Source: Amycolatopsis vastitatis
GTDB taxonomy: Bacteria > Actinomycetota > Actinomycetes > Mycobacteriales > Pseudonocardiaceae
Direction of reading: 5' to 3'
DNA: 64,000 bases
Assembly (NCBI RefSeq): GCF_002234595.1
Contig: NZ_NMUL01000023.1
Location: 310,001-374,000, forward strand
Position 1 is the stretch's first letter. Each line of letters begins with the position of its first letter. Below the pieces are notes generated by a model that worked only from the letters and a program-made list of their open reading frames with translations, had not been told where the DNA came from and made no database searches. Positions 31,649 through 41,653 of this stretch are shown here, one piece after another. The position numbers were made by a program, and so were the translations under genes.

Positions 31649-32283
31649 TGATCGCGGACGACGCGGTCCTCTTCCGCGAAGGCGTGGCGCGCGTGCTGAC
31701 CGAAGCCGGGTTCGACGTCGTGGCGCAGGTCGGCGACGCCGCGTCGCTGCTGCACCGGGTGCGTCAGGACCCGCCGGACGCCGTCGTCGTCGACATCCGG
31801 ATGCCGCCGACGCACACCACCGAGGGCCTGGACGCGGCCAGGGACCTGCAGGAGCGGCACCCGTCGGTCGGCGTGCTGGTGCTGTCGGCCCACGTCGAAC
31901 CGCACTACGCGCTGCAGCTGATCGAATCCGGCGCGCGCGGCGCCGGTTACCTGCTCAAGGAACGCGTCGCCGACCTCGACGAGCTGACCGAGGCCATCCG
32001 CCGGGTCGCGGCCGGCGGGCTGGTCATCGACCCGTCCGTGGTCGCGCAGCTGGTCGGGCGCCAACGCACCCGGAGCCCGCTCGACGAGCTGACCGACCGC
32101 GAGCGGGACGTGCTGAAGGTGATGGCCGAAGGGCGCTCCAACCAGGCCATCTGCCAACGGCTCTACCTGAGCCAGAAAACCGTGGAGGCCTACGTGCGCT
32201 CGGTGTTCACCAAGCTCGGGCTGCACCAGGGCGCGGACGACAACCGCCGGGTCCTCGCGGTGCTGACCTACTTGCGCGGCTGA
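31639..32283 (+). CDS. NarL/LuxR-family response regulator
   Basis: 214 residues. Receiver domain (RVMIADDAVLFREGVARVL, VVVDIRMPPTHTTEGL, LLKERVADLDELTEAI) and a C-terminal LuxR HTH (LTDRERDVLKVMAEGRSNQAICQRLYLSQKTVEAYV in part). ATG 31639 overlaps the kinase gene. Likely target genes are the nearby ABC exporter or the MprF-like gene, by context. A bidirectional terminator follows. Confidence 0.92.
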   Translation: MRVMIADDAVLFREGVARVLTEAGFDVVAQVGDAASLLHRVRQDPPDAVVVDIRMPPTHTTEGLDAARDLQERHPSVGVLVLSAHVEPHYALQLIESGARGAGYLLKERVADLDELTEAIRRVAAGGLVIDPSVVAQLVGRQRTRSPLDELTDRERDVLKVMAEGRSNQAICQRLYLSQKTVEAYVRSVFTKLGLHQGADDNRRVLAVLTYLRG

Positions 32284-32293
32284 GCGCACGCCG

Positions 32294-32327
32294 AGGTGGC
32301 CGGACCCGTTCCCGGATCCGGCCACCT
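32294..32327. terminator. Bidirectional terminator hairpin
   Basis: AGGTGGCCGGA and TCCGGCCACCT form a perfect 11-base stem with a 12-base loop, between the convergent response regulator and ABC permease genes. Confidence 0.75.
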
Positions 32328-32335
32328 GGTCCGTC

Positions 32336-33070
32336 TCAGGCGTCCCTGCGCTTGGCCACCGCGATCGCGATCGCCAGCAGACCGCCACTGACCGCCGCGA
32401 AGTAGCCCATCGCCGCCCACGGCTGTTCGATCAGCGCCGCGCCGTCCGCGGGCGGGCCGCTGAGCAGGAACTGCTTGGCGGCCTGGAACGGCAGCCAGCG
32501 GGCCGCCGACTCGAACCCGGGGATCATCGCGAGCAGCGACTCGGCCATCAGCGCCCAGGTCAGCACCAGCGCCACCGCCCCCGCGGTGTGCCGGACCAGG
32601 ATCCCCACCGCGACGGCGAACACCGCCGCCACCAGGTAGACCAGGCCGACCCCGCCGACCTGACGCCATTCGGCCAGCCCGTGCAGCGCGAGGTCGCGGC
32701 CCGGCATCAGGACCAGCCCCAGCGCCCAGCTGCCGAACGCGGAGAGCAGCCCGACCAGCCCGGCGGCGAGCGCGACGACCAGCGTCTTGGCCAGCAGCAC
32801 CGCGCCGCGGGCCGGCGCGGCCAGGAACGTCGTCCTGATCATGCCGACGGAGTACTCCGTGGTGACCGCGAGCGTCGCCATCACCATGACCACGGCCATG
32901 CCCAGGCCGTAGCCGAGCTGGGTCGACGGGACACCGGAAAAGCCGGTGTCCTCGTTGCCCGCCATGGAAATCGAACCCACGCCGATGGTGGCGGCGACAC
33001 CGAACGCGGCGCACCACCACGGCGACCTGATCGACGTCAGCTTGATCCGTTCGGCTGCGATGAGGGACAT
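32336..33070 (-). CDS. ABC-2 type transporter permease
   Basis: 244 residues with six hydrophobic segments. N-terminal AAERIKLTSIRSPWW and TTEYSVGMIRTTFLAAPARGAVLLAKTL (in part) are typical of actinobacterial ABC-2 permeases paired with BcrA-like ATPases. ATG 33070 lies five bases after the ATPase stop. Forms an exporter with the product of 33076-34035; lipid, peptide or drug are possible cargo. Confidence 0.88.
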   Translation of the reverse strand: MSLIAAERIKLTSIRSPWWCAAFGVAATIGVGSISMAGNEDTGFSGVPSTQLGYGLGMAVVMVMATLAVTTEYSVGMIRTTFLAAPARGAVLLAKTLVVALAAGLVGLLSAFGSWALGLVLMPGRDLALHGLAEWRQVGGVGLVYLVAAVFAVAVGILVRHTAGAVALVLTWALMAESLLAMIPGFESAARWLPFQAAKQFLLSGPPADGAALIEQPWAAMGYFAAVSGGLLAIAIAVAKRRDA

Positions 33071-33075
33071 GGGAG

Positions 33076-34035
33076 TCACCTTCCCGCCGCGGCGAGCACC
33101 GCGGAGTCGTTCCGGTCGCCGGCGGATCCGCCGGCGCTGTACTCGACGTCGTGCCCGGTGATGTGCATGAACGCCTCTTCGAGCGACGCGCGCTGCAGAG
33201 CCAGCTCGTGCAGCACCACCCCGGCGCCCGCGGCCAGCTCGCCGATCCGGGCGATGCCGGTGCCGGAGACGACCAGTGCCTCGTCGTCTTCGGGCTCGGC
33301 CTGCACGTCGATTCCTTCCCGCAGCAGGACTTCCGCGAGTTCGAGCAGCTGGGGGCTGCGCACCCGCACGGTCGAGGTGACGGCGCCGTCGACGAACTCG
33401 GCGGTCGAGCTCTCGGCGATCAGCCTGCCCCGCCCGATGACGACCAGGTCGGTCGCGGTGAGGGCCATCTCGGGGAGCAGGTGGCTGGACACCAGCACGC
33501 TGCGGCCTTCGGCGGCGAGGTCCCGCATGAACCGGCGGATCCAGACGATGCCTTCCGGGTCGAGCCCGTTGACCGGCTCGTCGAACAGCAGCACACCCGG
33601 GTCGCCCAGCAGCGCACCGGCGATGCCGAGCCGCTGGGACATGCCCAGCGAGAAGGTGCCGGCGCGGCGGTCGGCGACCGCGGTCAGCCCGACCTGGTCG
33701 AGCACCTCGTCGACCCGGGCGGCGGGCAACCGGTTCGACCGGGCGAGCCAGCGCAGGTGGGCGCGGGCGGACCGGTTGGGGTGCACCCACTTCGCGTCCA
33801 GGAGCGCACCGACCTCCCGCAGCGGGTGCCGCAGGTCCTCGTAAGGTCTGCCACCGATCAGGGCGTGCCCCGACGTCGGCCGGTCCAGCCCGAGGACCAT
33901 GCGCATGGTCGTCGACTTGCCGGCGCCGTTCGGGCCGAGGAAGCCGGTGACCCGGCCGGGCCGGACGGTGAAGGACAGGTCGTCGACGGCGAGCGTCGGG
34001 CCGTAGCGCTTGGTGAGCCCGCGGGTTTCGATCAT
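33076..34035 (-). CDS. ABC transporter ATP-binding protein (BcrA/DrrA-like)
   Basis: 319 residues. Walker A GPNGAGKST, signature FSLGMSQRLGIAGALLGDP, Walker B VLLFDEPVNGLDPEG and a His switch SSHLLPEM. The C-terminal ~100 residues form the extra domain typical of drug/antibiotic exporters. ATG 34035 has GAGGAGG at good spacing. Operon with the ABC-2 permease. Together with the MprF-like and kinase genes it suggests response to membrane-active compounds. Confidence 0.9.
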   Translation of the reverse strand: MIETRGLTKRYGPTLAVDDLSFTVRPGRVTGFLGPNGAGKSTTMRMVLGLDRPTSGHALIGGRPYEDLRHPLREVGALLDAKWVHPNRSARAHLRWLARSNRLPAARVDEVLDQVGLTAVADRRAGTFSLGMSQRLGIAGALLGDPGVLLFDEPVNGLDPEGIVWIRRFMRDLAAEGRSVLVSSHLLPEMALTATDLVVIGRGRLIAESSTAEFVDGAVTSTVRVRSPQLLELAEVLLREGIDVQAEPEDDEALVVSGTGIARIGELAAGAGVVLHELALQRASLEEAFMHITGHDVEYSAGGSAGDRNDSAVLAAAGR

Positions 34036-34214
34036 GAGTTCCTCCTCGTGGTGCTGTCGAGAGGCCACTGTGGCCGCCGCACCCACCGCGTCGGCAGCGG
34101 GAAAACCCTGGCGGTCACCGGGGAAACCCTCACCCGGCGCCGGGGACCGCCCGCTACCGGCGCGTCTGCTCCCGGGCCCACTGTTGACCGGAACCCAGCC
34201 TCCGGGAGGAACCG

Positions 34215-35018
34215 ATGTCAGCGATCACCGCGTGGACCCGCCGCCACCGCCTCACCGTGTTCTTCGGTCTCGCCTTCGCCGTTTCCTGGTGGGCCTGGCC
34301 GTTCTACATCGCCGGCATCTCTCCGACACCCTTCTTCGCCTGTGGACCGGTGGTCGCGGCGATCGTCGTCATCGCCGTCGCCGACGGCCGGGCCGGCTAC
34401 CGCGACCTCTTCGCGCGGCTGACGCACTGGCGGGTCGGCTGGACCTGGTGGGCCGTCGCCGTCGCGATGCCCCTGGCCGTGCTGGCGGTCGCGTCGCTGG
34501 CCAACGTGACGCTCTGGGGTGCTCCCGCACCCGGCCTCGGCAACCTGGCCTGGACCGACCTCGGGCTGGTCGCCGCGATCCGGTTCGTCAACCCGCTCGA
34601 CGGGCCGCTCGGCGAAGAGCCGGGCTGGCGGGCCTACGCGCTGCCGCGCCTGCAGGAGAAGTGGTCGCCGCTCCGCGCCGGCACCACCCTCGGCGTGGTG
34701 GTGGCGCTGTGGCACCTGCCGTTGGTCACCTCGGGCCTGCTCGCCCCGTTCGGCCTCGTCGTGACCTTCGCGATCACCCTGGTCTACGTGTGGCTGGTCA
34801 ACCGCACCGGCGGAAGTGCCCTGATGGCGCTGGTCTTCCACGTGGCCCAGGGCTCGATCAGCTACGCCGCGCTGGGCTTCAGCGGTGCCGACGCCGACCG
34901 GATGGACTGGCTCACCGGCGCGTTGTGGTGCCTGATCGCCTTCGGCGTGGTGACCGCCGACCGCGCGGCTTGGCGCACCGCTCCCGCACCGGCCGTCATC
35001 GGGCACGCCCACGTCTGA
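34215..35018 (+). CDS. CPBP-family intramembrane metalloprotease-like protein
   Basis: 267 residues, about eight hydrophobic segments. The CPBP (CAAX/bacteriocin-processing) motifs are present: GEEPGWRAYALPRL (EExxxR), ALWHLPL and the late FHVAQGS. Such proteins occur in bacteriocin immunity and in unassigned membrane roles. ATG 34215 follows GGGAGGAACC. Divergent from the ABC exporter operon across 180 bases, so joint control is possible. Confidence 0.85.
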   Translation: MSAITAWTRRHRLTVFFGLAFAVSWWAWPFYIAGISPTPFFACGPVVAAIVVIAVADGRAGYRDLFARLTHWRVGWTWWAVAVAMPLAVLAVASLANVTLWGAPAPGLGNLAWTDLGLVAAIRFVNPLDGPLGEEPGWRAYALPRLQEKWSPLRAGTTLGVVVALWHLPLVTSGLLAPFGLVVTFAITLVYVWLVNRTGGSALMALVFHVAQGSISYAALGFSGADADRMDWLTGALWCLIAFGVVTADRAAWRTAPAPAVIGHAHV

Positions 35019-35068
35019 GGCCGGAAACCGTGACAACGGCTGCCGGGCCCGGAAAGATCGGAGGCGTG

Positions 35069-35755
35069 ATGGAGATCGTGGTCCGCTGGTCAGCGCCGTT
35101 GCCCGCCGAAGATCGCTTCATGCGCCTGCTGGACGAGGTCGAGCAGGGCCGGTTCGCCGCGTACCGGCAGGAGGCGGACAAGCGGCGGTTCCTCACCGGC
35201 CGCGTCCTGGCGAAGACGGTCGCGGCGGAGCGGCTGGGCGTCCCGGTCGAGTCGGTGAAGTTCGACGCGACCTGCGAAGACTGCGGCAAGCCGCACGGGC
35301 GGCCGCGGATCCCGGGCGCGGACCTGGCGTTGTCGATCTCGCACTCGGGCGACCTGATCGGCCTCGCGGCGACGCCGTCGATGCCGGTGGGCCTCGACGT
35401 CGAAACGGCCACCCGCCGCGCGGACGACGGCTTGATCGAGTACGCGCTGAGCCCGGCCGAGACGGCGTCGCTGGCGGGCCTGCCGGAGGAGGATCGCGCG
35501 GCGGCGTTCTTCGTCTACTGGACCCGCAAGGAGGCGGTGATGAAGGCCACCGGCAAGGGCCTGCGCATCCCGCTGAAGAGCATCACGTTCTCCCGCCACG
35601 ACGAACCGGCCCGCCTGGTCTTCTCGGGCGACGCGGCCCTGAACCCGGCGACGACCCGCTTGGCGGACCTGAAGGCCGCGGACGGCTACCGCGCGGCCAT
35701 CGCGGTGCTGACCACCGAGGAATTGTCGGTCACCGAGGAACACTGGGTCCCCTAA
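35069..35755 (+). CDS. 4'-phosphopantetheinyl transferase (Sfp type)
   Basis: 228 residues. Motifs in order: FLTGRVLAKTVAAERL, LSISHSGDLIGLA, GLDVETATRR (metal Asp and Glu) and WTRKEAVMKATGKGL. Sfp-type enzymes load phosphopantetheine on carrier proteins of polyketide and peptide synthetases. CEDCGKPHGRP resembles the P-pantetheine arm region of the group. ATG 35069 has GGAGG close upstream. Its TAA stop overlaps the TAG of the convergent isochorismate synthase gene by three bases, and siderophore synthesis would use both. Confidence 0.92.
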   Translation: MEIVVRWSAPLPAEDRFMRLLDEVEQGRFAAYRQEADKRRFLTGRVLAKTVAAERLGVPVESVKFDATCEDCGKPHGRPRIPGADLALSISHSGDLIGLAATPSMPVGLDVETATRRADDGLIEYALSPAETASLAGLPEEDRAAAFFVYWTRKEAVMKATGKGLRIPLKSITFSRHDEPARLVFSGDAALNPATTRLADLKAADGYRAAIAVLTTEELSVTEEHWVP

Positions 35756-36900
35756 GCGACGTCCTCCAGGCCCATCGCCGTCAGCAGCGTGCGGAACTTC
35801 GCCGTCGTCTCGTCCAGCTCCGCCCGCGGCTCCGACGCCGGCACGATGCCGCCTCCCGCGTACAGCCGCATCGACGTCGACGCGATCTCGGCGCAGCGGA
35901 TCGCCACCGCCCACTCGCCGTCGCCCGCCGCGTCGACCCAGCCGATCGCGCCCGCGTAGTAGTCGCGGTCGAACGGCTCCAGCTCCTGGACCAGCTCGCG
36001 CGCGCCCTCGGTCGGGGTGCCGCAGACCGCCGGGGTCGGGTGCAACGCCGCCGCCAGGTCGAGGGCCGTGACGTCCGGGTCGGCCAGCTCGCCGGTGATC
36101 GGGGTGCGCAGGTGCCAGATCGCCGGCGTCGTCACCAGCTCCGGGCCCGCCGGCACGTCCAGGCTCCGGCAGAACGGCCGCAGCGCCTCGACGACGTAGT
36201 CGATCACCACGGCGTGCTCGAGCTGGTCCTTGCGGGACGTCCGGAGCGCCTCGCCGTTCGCGCGGTCGGTGACCGGGTCGGCCGAGCGCGGCATCGAACC
36301 GGCGTGCGGCGAAGAAAACACCGTGCGGCCGGTGCGGCGCAGCAGCAGCTCGGGGGTGGCGCCGACCAGCGACCGCCCGCCGGGCAGCTCGGCCGCGTAC
36401 GTGAAGTGCCGGGGATTGCCGACCGCCAGGTTCCGCACGATGCTCTCGGCGGGCACCGGCGCCGCGAATTCGAGGTCCAGGGCGCGCGCCAGAACGGCTT
36501 TCCGCAGGTCACGGGCAGCCAAAAAGGAAACCGCGGAGCGCACGGCCGCCATGTGCTGCTCAGGCGATGGCACCGCACGCACCCGCACGGGCGCCGGGAG
36601 AACCTCACGCGACAACGAAGGCACCCCCGAGGACCGGTGGACGGTCCGAGGTACGACGAGGTGACCCGGCACCTTCGTGTCGGGCCCGGTGTCGAACGGC
36701 AGGACGCCGACGGCCAGCGGAGCGCCGGTCTCGGCCAGGACGCCCGGGATCACCGAGGCGAGCCGCCGGGGGTCCGTCTCCGTGACGGTCCGGATCGCGC
36801 CCTGCGCGAGGAGTGCGCGCTCGGCCGTCGTGAAGAGGAAGTCGCCTCGCTGGTAGCGGGCGGCGAGGTCAGCCGGGGTTGCCGGGTCAGGAGAACTCAC
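35752..36900 (-). CDS. Isochorismate synthase (chorismate-binding family)
   Basis: 382 residues. Chorismate-binding domain with KAVLARALDLEF, PRHFTYAAELPGGRSLVGATPELLLRR (in part), EHAVVIDYVVEAL, LHPTPAVCGTP and YYAGAIGWVDAAGDGEWAVAIRCAE, matching EntC/DhbC/MenF isochorismate synthases. Product feeds menaquinone or 2,3-dihydroxybenzoate/salicylate siderophores. No entA/entB-like genes lie here, so the pathway is open. GTG 36900 (MSSPDPATPADLA) was chosen; the frame upstream has no similarity. Confidence 0.9.
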   Translation of the reverse strand: MSSPDPATPADLAARYQRGDFLFTTAERALLAQGAIRTVTETDPRRLASVIPGVLAETGAPLAVGVLPFDTGPDTKVPGHLVVPRTVHRSSGVPSLSREVLPAPVRVRAVPSPEQHMAAVRSAVSFLAARDLRKAVLARALDLEFAAPVPAESIVRNLAVGNPRHFTYAAELPGGRSLVGATPELLLRRTGRTVFSSPHAGSMPRSADPVTDRANGEALRTSRKDQLEHAVVIDYVVEALRPFCRSLDVPAGPELVTTPAIWHLRTPITGELADPDVTALDLAAALHPTPAVCGTPTEGARELVQELEPFDRDYYAGAIGWVDAAGDGEWAVAIRCAEIASTSMRLYAGGGIVPASEPRAELDETTAKFRTLLTAMGLEDVA

Positions 36901-36930
36901 AAGACCTAGCGTCCCAGGCTTCGGGAGATC

Positions 36931-36966
36931 CGCGAGGGGAGTGTCACGAGCGACACTCCCCTCGCG
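36931..36966. terminator. Terminator hairpin downstream of mihF
   Basis: CGCGAGGGGAGTGTC and its perfect complement flank a 6-base loop ACGAGC. It lies 20 bases past the mihF stop and 31 before the isochorismate synthase start on the same strand. Confidence 0.8.
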
Positions 36967-36985
36967 TGGAGCTCCAGGTGACGGG

Positions 36986-37297
36986 CTACTTGAGCGCGTC
37001 GATGAGCGCCTCGCGCTGGCGCTCGCCCAGGCCGGCCGCACGCCGGTCCGGGTCGATGCCGGCCTGCTCGAGCAGGGCGGCGACCTTCACCGCGCCGAGG
37101 CCGGGGACGGCCTTCAGCAGCTGGGTGACCTTCGTCTTCCCGATGGTCTTGTTCTCCTTGGCCTGCTTGAGCACCTTCTCGATGCTCTCCTTGCCGGACT
37201 TGATCGACGCAAGCAGTTCCGAACGCGCCTTGCGAGCCTCGGCGGCCTTGGCCAAGGCATCGGCGCGCTGCTCCGGAGTCAACGTAGGCAGAGCCAA
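36986..37297 (-). CDS. mihF: Actinobacterial integration host factor (mIHF-like), TTG start
   Basis: 103 residues when started at TTG 37297, the length of Streptomyces sIHF and mycobacterial mIHF. The start ALPTLTPEQRADALAKA, NKTIGKTKVTQLLKAVPGLGAVKVAALLEQ (in part) and RRAAGLGERQREAL match the family, including the HhH-like DNA-binding motif VPGLGAVK. AAAGGA precedes TTG by eight bases. Nucleoid protein that binds and bends DNA. The usual neighbour gmk is absent, so this may be a second, divergent copy. Confidence 0.85.
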   Translation of the reverse strand: MALPTLTPEQRADALAKAAEARKARSELLASIKSGKESIEKVLKQAKENKTIGKTKVTQLLKAVPGLGAVKVAALLEQAGIDPDRRAAGLGERQREALIDALK

Positions 37298-37741
37298 CGT
37301 AGTGTCCTTTCCTCTCAGGTCTCCGCTTTCGCGGCCGACAGCTTTTACGAGTGCTTGCTCCTGCAAGCGCTGTTCAGCCGTCTCTTGCCACGGGCCCAGT
37401 AAACGCCACCCGCTTCATGGCTGTGCAACCGACACGCACTTATTACCCCCGGAGGTGATAGCGGGCAACCCGCTCCGGCCTGCGGAAACGCTCCCAAGAA
37501 GTGTCCGGCGTGGCCTCTCTCACCCGGAAGTGGAGCTTCCGTTACGCACTGTTCTCGTGCACATTTCCTTGCACATAAGGAAAAGCCGAAATATTGATGA
37601 TCTTGATCATCGTCCGGTCGTCGCCCGATCGCGCGACGACCGTGACCGAACGGAGCCGTTGTTGACCATGCCCGCTTCACCCGATCCGCACTAGAGTCGG
37701 CGCAACCCCAGTTCACCGGCGAACGACCCCCGGGAGCGACC
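37298..37741. other. Divergent intergenic region between mihF and an acyl-CoA ligase
   Basis: About 440 bases without a gene I can support. It includes a hairpin with GCGGG/CCCGC and CCGGA/TCCGG (37449-37478), TTTCCTT/AAGGAAA (37564-37583) and GATGATC/GATCATC (37596-37611). The last two lie in an A/T-rich patch (37560-37612) and look like protein-binding or promoter sites. Confidence 0.5.
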
Positions 37742-39370
<1,629 letters not shown>

Positions 39371-39470
39371 CGGGTAAATCTCCGGCGAGTCTTCACGCCT
39401 CTGGTGGTCACCATGGGGGACCCTGACCCCCCTATGGTGGCCTTCAGAGCACGTCGGAGGGGTTCTGGGG

Positions 39471-40760
39471 ATGCAGCGAAACAGGCGGAGTTTCCTCGCG
39501 CTCGCAGGGATGGGCGCGCTGGCGACGGCATGCGGGTCGAACACCGGGCGGCAGGGCACCCCGCCGCCGTCGACGGCGTACTCGGCGGGCCCGCCGCCGT
39601 CGGACACGCCGAAGGTCGCGCTCCAGCAGTGGTACCACGCGTACGGCGAGGACGGCGTCCAGGACGCCGTCAAGCGGTACGCGGCGACCTACCCGGCCGC
39701 GACCGTGAACGTCCAGTGGAACCCGGGCGACTACGACTCGAAGATCGTCACCGCGCTGCAGAACAGCAAGGTGCCGGACGTCTTCGAGGCGCAGGTCAAG
39801 ATCGACTGGGTGCGCCAGAACCAGGTCGTCGCCCTCGACGACGTCGTCGCGCCGGTGAAGGGCGACTTCAGCCCGGCCGTGCTGGCCGCGCAGACCGTCG
39901 AGGGCAAGGTCTACGGCGTCCCGCAGGCGACCGACACGCAGGTGCTCTTCTACCGCAAGAGCCTGCTGCAGGCCGCGGGCGTGCAGCCGCCGCAGACGGT
40001 CGACGAGCTGGTCGACGCGGCCGCGAGGCTCACGAAGGACGGCGTCAAGGGCTTCTTCGCGGGCAATGACGGCGGCGTCGGGGTGCTCACCGGGCCGCTG
40101 CTGTGGTCGGCCGGCCTCGACTACCTGAAGAACGGCAACCGCGAGGTCGGCTTCGACGACCCCCGCGCGGCGACCGCGCTGGGGAAGCTGCACACGCTGA
40201 ACGCCAACGGTTCCCTGCTGCTCGGCGCGCCGTCGGACTGGTCGGACCCGGGCGCGTTCATCGACGGGCTGACCGCGATGCAGTGGACCGGGCTGTGGAA
40301 CGTGCCGAAGATCCGCGACGCGTTCGACGACGACTTCGGCGTGCTGCCGTTCCCGCGCCTCGACGGCAGCGGCGCGCCGTCGGTGCCGGTCGGCGCGTAC
40401 GGCGCGATGGTGAACGCCAAGAGCGCGCACGTCGCCGAGGCCAAGGCGTTCGTGAAATGGCTCTGGATCGACAACACGGCCGCCCAGCTGGAGTTCGCGA
40501 CGAAGTTCGGCTTCCACGTGCCGGCCCGCCAAAGCCTGATCGACCGCGCGGACAACCTCAAGTCCGGGCCGGCCGCCGACGCGGCCCGGTTCGTCAGGGA
40601 GAACAGCCACCTCGTCGGCGGCCCGGTGTGGACGCAGCAGGCGAACACGGCGCTGTCCGACGCGGTCGCGAAGATCGCGAAGGACGGGGCGGACCCGGCC
40701 GAGCAGGTCAAGACGGCCGTTGAGGTGGCTCGCGCTGAGCTGAAGCGCCTGTTCGGATGA
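39471..40760 (+). CDS. ABC sugar transporter substrate-binding lipoprotein
   Basis: 429 residues. The start QRNRRSFLALAGMGALATACGSN has a twin-arginine-like pair and a lipobox ending ATAC, so it should be a membrane-anchored lipoprotein. The rest is a family 1 extracellular solute-binding protein (VNVQWNPGDYDSKIVTALQNSKVPDVFEAQ in part; VAEAKAFVKWLW). ATG 39471. Followed by two permease genes with overlaps. Likely binds an oligosaccharide; identity unknown. Confidence 0.9.
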   Translation: MQRNRRSFLALAGMGALATACGSNTGRQGTPPPSTAYSAGPPPSDTPKVALQQWYHAYGEDGVQDAVKRYAATYPAATVNVQWNPGDYDSKIVTALQNSKVPDVFEAQVKIDWVRQNQVVALDDVVAPVKGDFSPAVLAAQTVEGKVYGVPQATDTQVLFYRKSLLQAAGVQPPQTVDELVDAAARLTKDGVKGFFAGNDGGVGVLTGPLLWSAGLDYLKNGNREVGFDDPRAATALGKLHTLNANGSLLLGAPSDWSDPGAFIDGLTAMQWTGLWNVPKIRDAFDDDFGVLPFPRLDGSGAPSVPVGAYGAMVNAKSAHVAEAKAFVKWLWIDNTAAQLEFATKFGFHVPARQSLIDRADNLKSGPAADAARFVRENSHLVGGPVWTQQANTALSDAVAKIAKDGADPAEQVKTAVEVARAELKRLFG

Positions 40761-41653
40761 AGGGGCGCGATGCGCGCGCGTTCTGGTTGTTCGTCGGGCC
40801 GTTCCTGATCGGCCTGGCGATCTTCGCGTACCTGCCGATCGGCTGGAGCGCGTACCTGTCCTTCTTCGACGCGCGCAACACGGTCACGCCGACGCGGTTC
40901 GTCGGGCTGGACAACTACGCGCACATGCTCACCGACGAGCCGTTCCTGTCGAGCCTGGGCACGTTCAGCGTGTTCGCGCTGTTCATCGTGCCGCTGACGT
41001 TCGTGTTGTCGCTCGCGCTGGCGCTCGGCGTCCACCAGCTGCGGTTCGCGCGGGCGTTCTTCCGGTCGGTGTTCTTCCTGCCGTTCGCGTGCTCGTACGT
41101 CGTGGCGTCGCTGATCTGGAAGACGTCGTTGTTCTCCGGTGTCCGATATGGACTGGCGAACACGGTGCTGGCGGTCTTCGGCGTGGACCCGGTGGCGTGG
41201 ACCGGGACGGTGCACCCGCCGCTGTACTGGGTCGTGCTGGTGACGGCACGGCTGTGGCTGCAGCTGGGGTTCTACATGATCCTCTTCATCGCGGCGCTGC
41301 AGCGGATCCCCGCCCAGCTCTACGAAGCGGCGTGGCTCGACGGCGCCAAACCCGGGTGGCAGGTGTTCCGGCACATCACGCTGCCGCAGCTGCGCGCGAC
41401 GGCGGTGGCGGTGCTCCTGCTGAACCTGATCAACGCGTACCAGGCGTTCGACGAGTTCTACAACATCATGGGCGACGCGCGCGGCTACCCGCCGTTCGCG
41501 CGGCCACCGCTGGTCTACCTGTACTACACCTCGCTCGGCTCGGGCGGCCAGGACCTCGGCCGCGGCAGCGCGGGTGCGGTGATCCTGGCGCTGATCATCG
41601 CGCTGGTGACCCTGCTGCAGGGCCGGGTGTTCCGCTTCGGACGTGCGTCGTGA
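40757..41653 (+). CDS. ABC sugar transporter permease (MalF type)
   Basis: 298 residues, six hydrophobic segments. The cytoplasmic coupling loop reads YEAAWLDGAKPGWQVFRHITLPQL, the EAA motif of CUT1 permeases. ATG 40757 overlaps the binding-protein stop (ATGA). Forms the channel with the next gene product. Confidence 0.93.
   Translation: MKGRDARAFWLFVGPFLIGLAIFAYLPIGWSAYLSFFDARNTVTPTRFVGLDNYAHMLTDEPFLSSLGTFSVFALFIVPLTFVLSLALALGVHQLRFARAFFRSVFFLPFACSYVVASLIWKTSLFSGVRYGLANTVLAVFGVDPVAWTGTVHPPLYWVVLVTARLWLQLGFYMILFIAALQRIPAQLYEAAWLDGAKPGWQVFRHITLPQLRATAVAVLLLNLINAYQAFDEFYNIMGDARGYPPFARPPLVYLYYTSLGSGGQDLGRGSAGAVILALIIALVTLLQGRVFRFGRAS

Noticed and set aside
36986..37366. Longer GTG start (37366) for mIHF
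   Set aside because: The family begins at ALPxLTPEQR; the extra residues do not fit and TTG 37297 has a ribosome site.
37441..37520. Possible tRNA or riboswitch
   Set aside because: A hairpin is present, but no acceptor/T-arm pattern or known riboswitch core can be seen.
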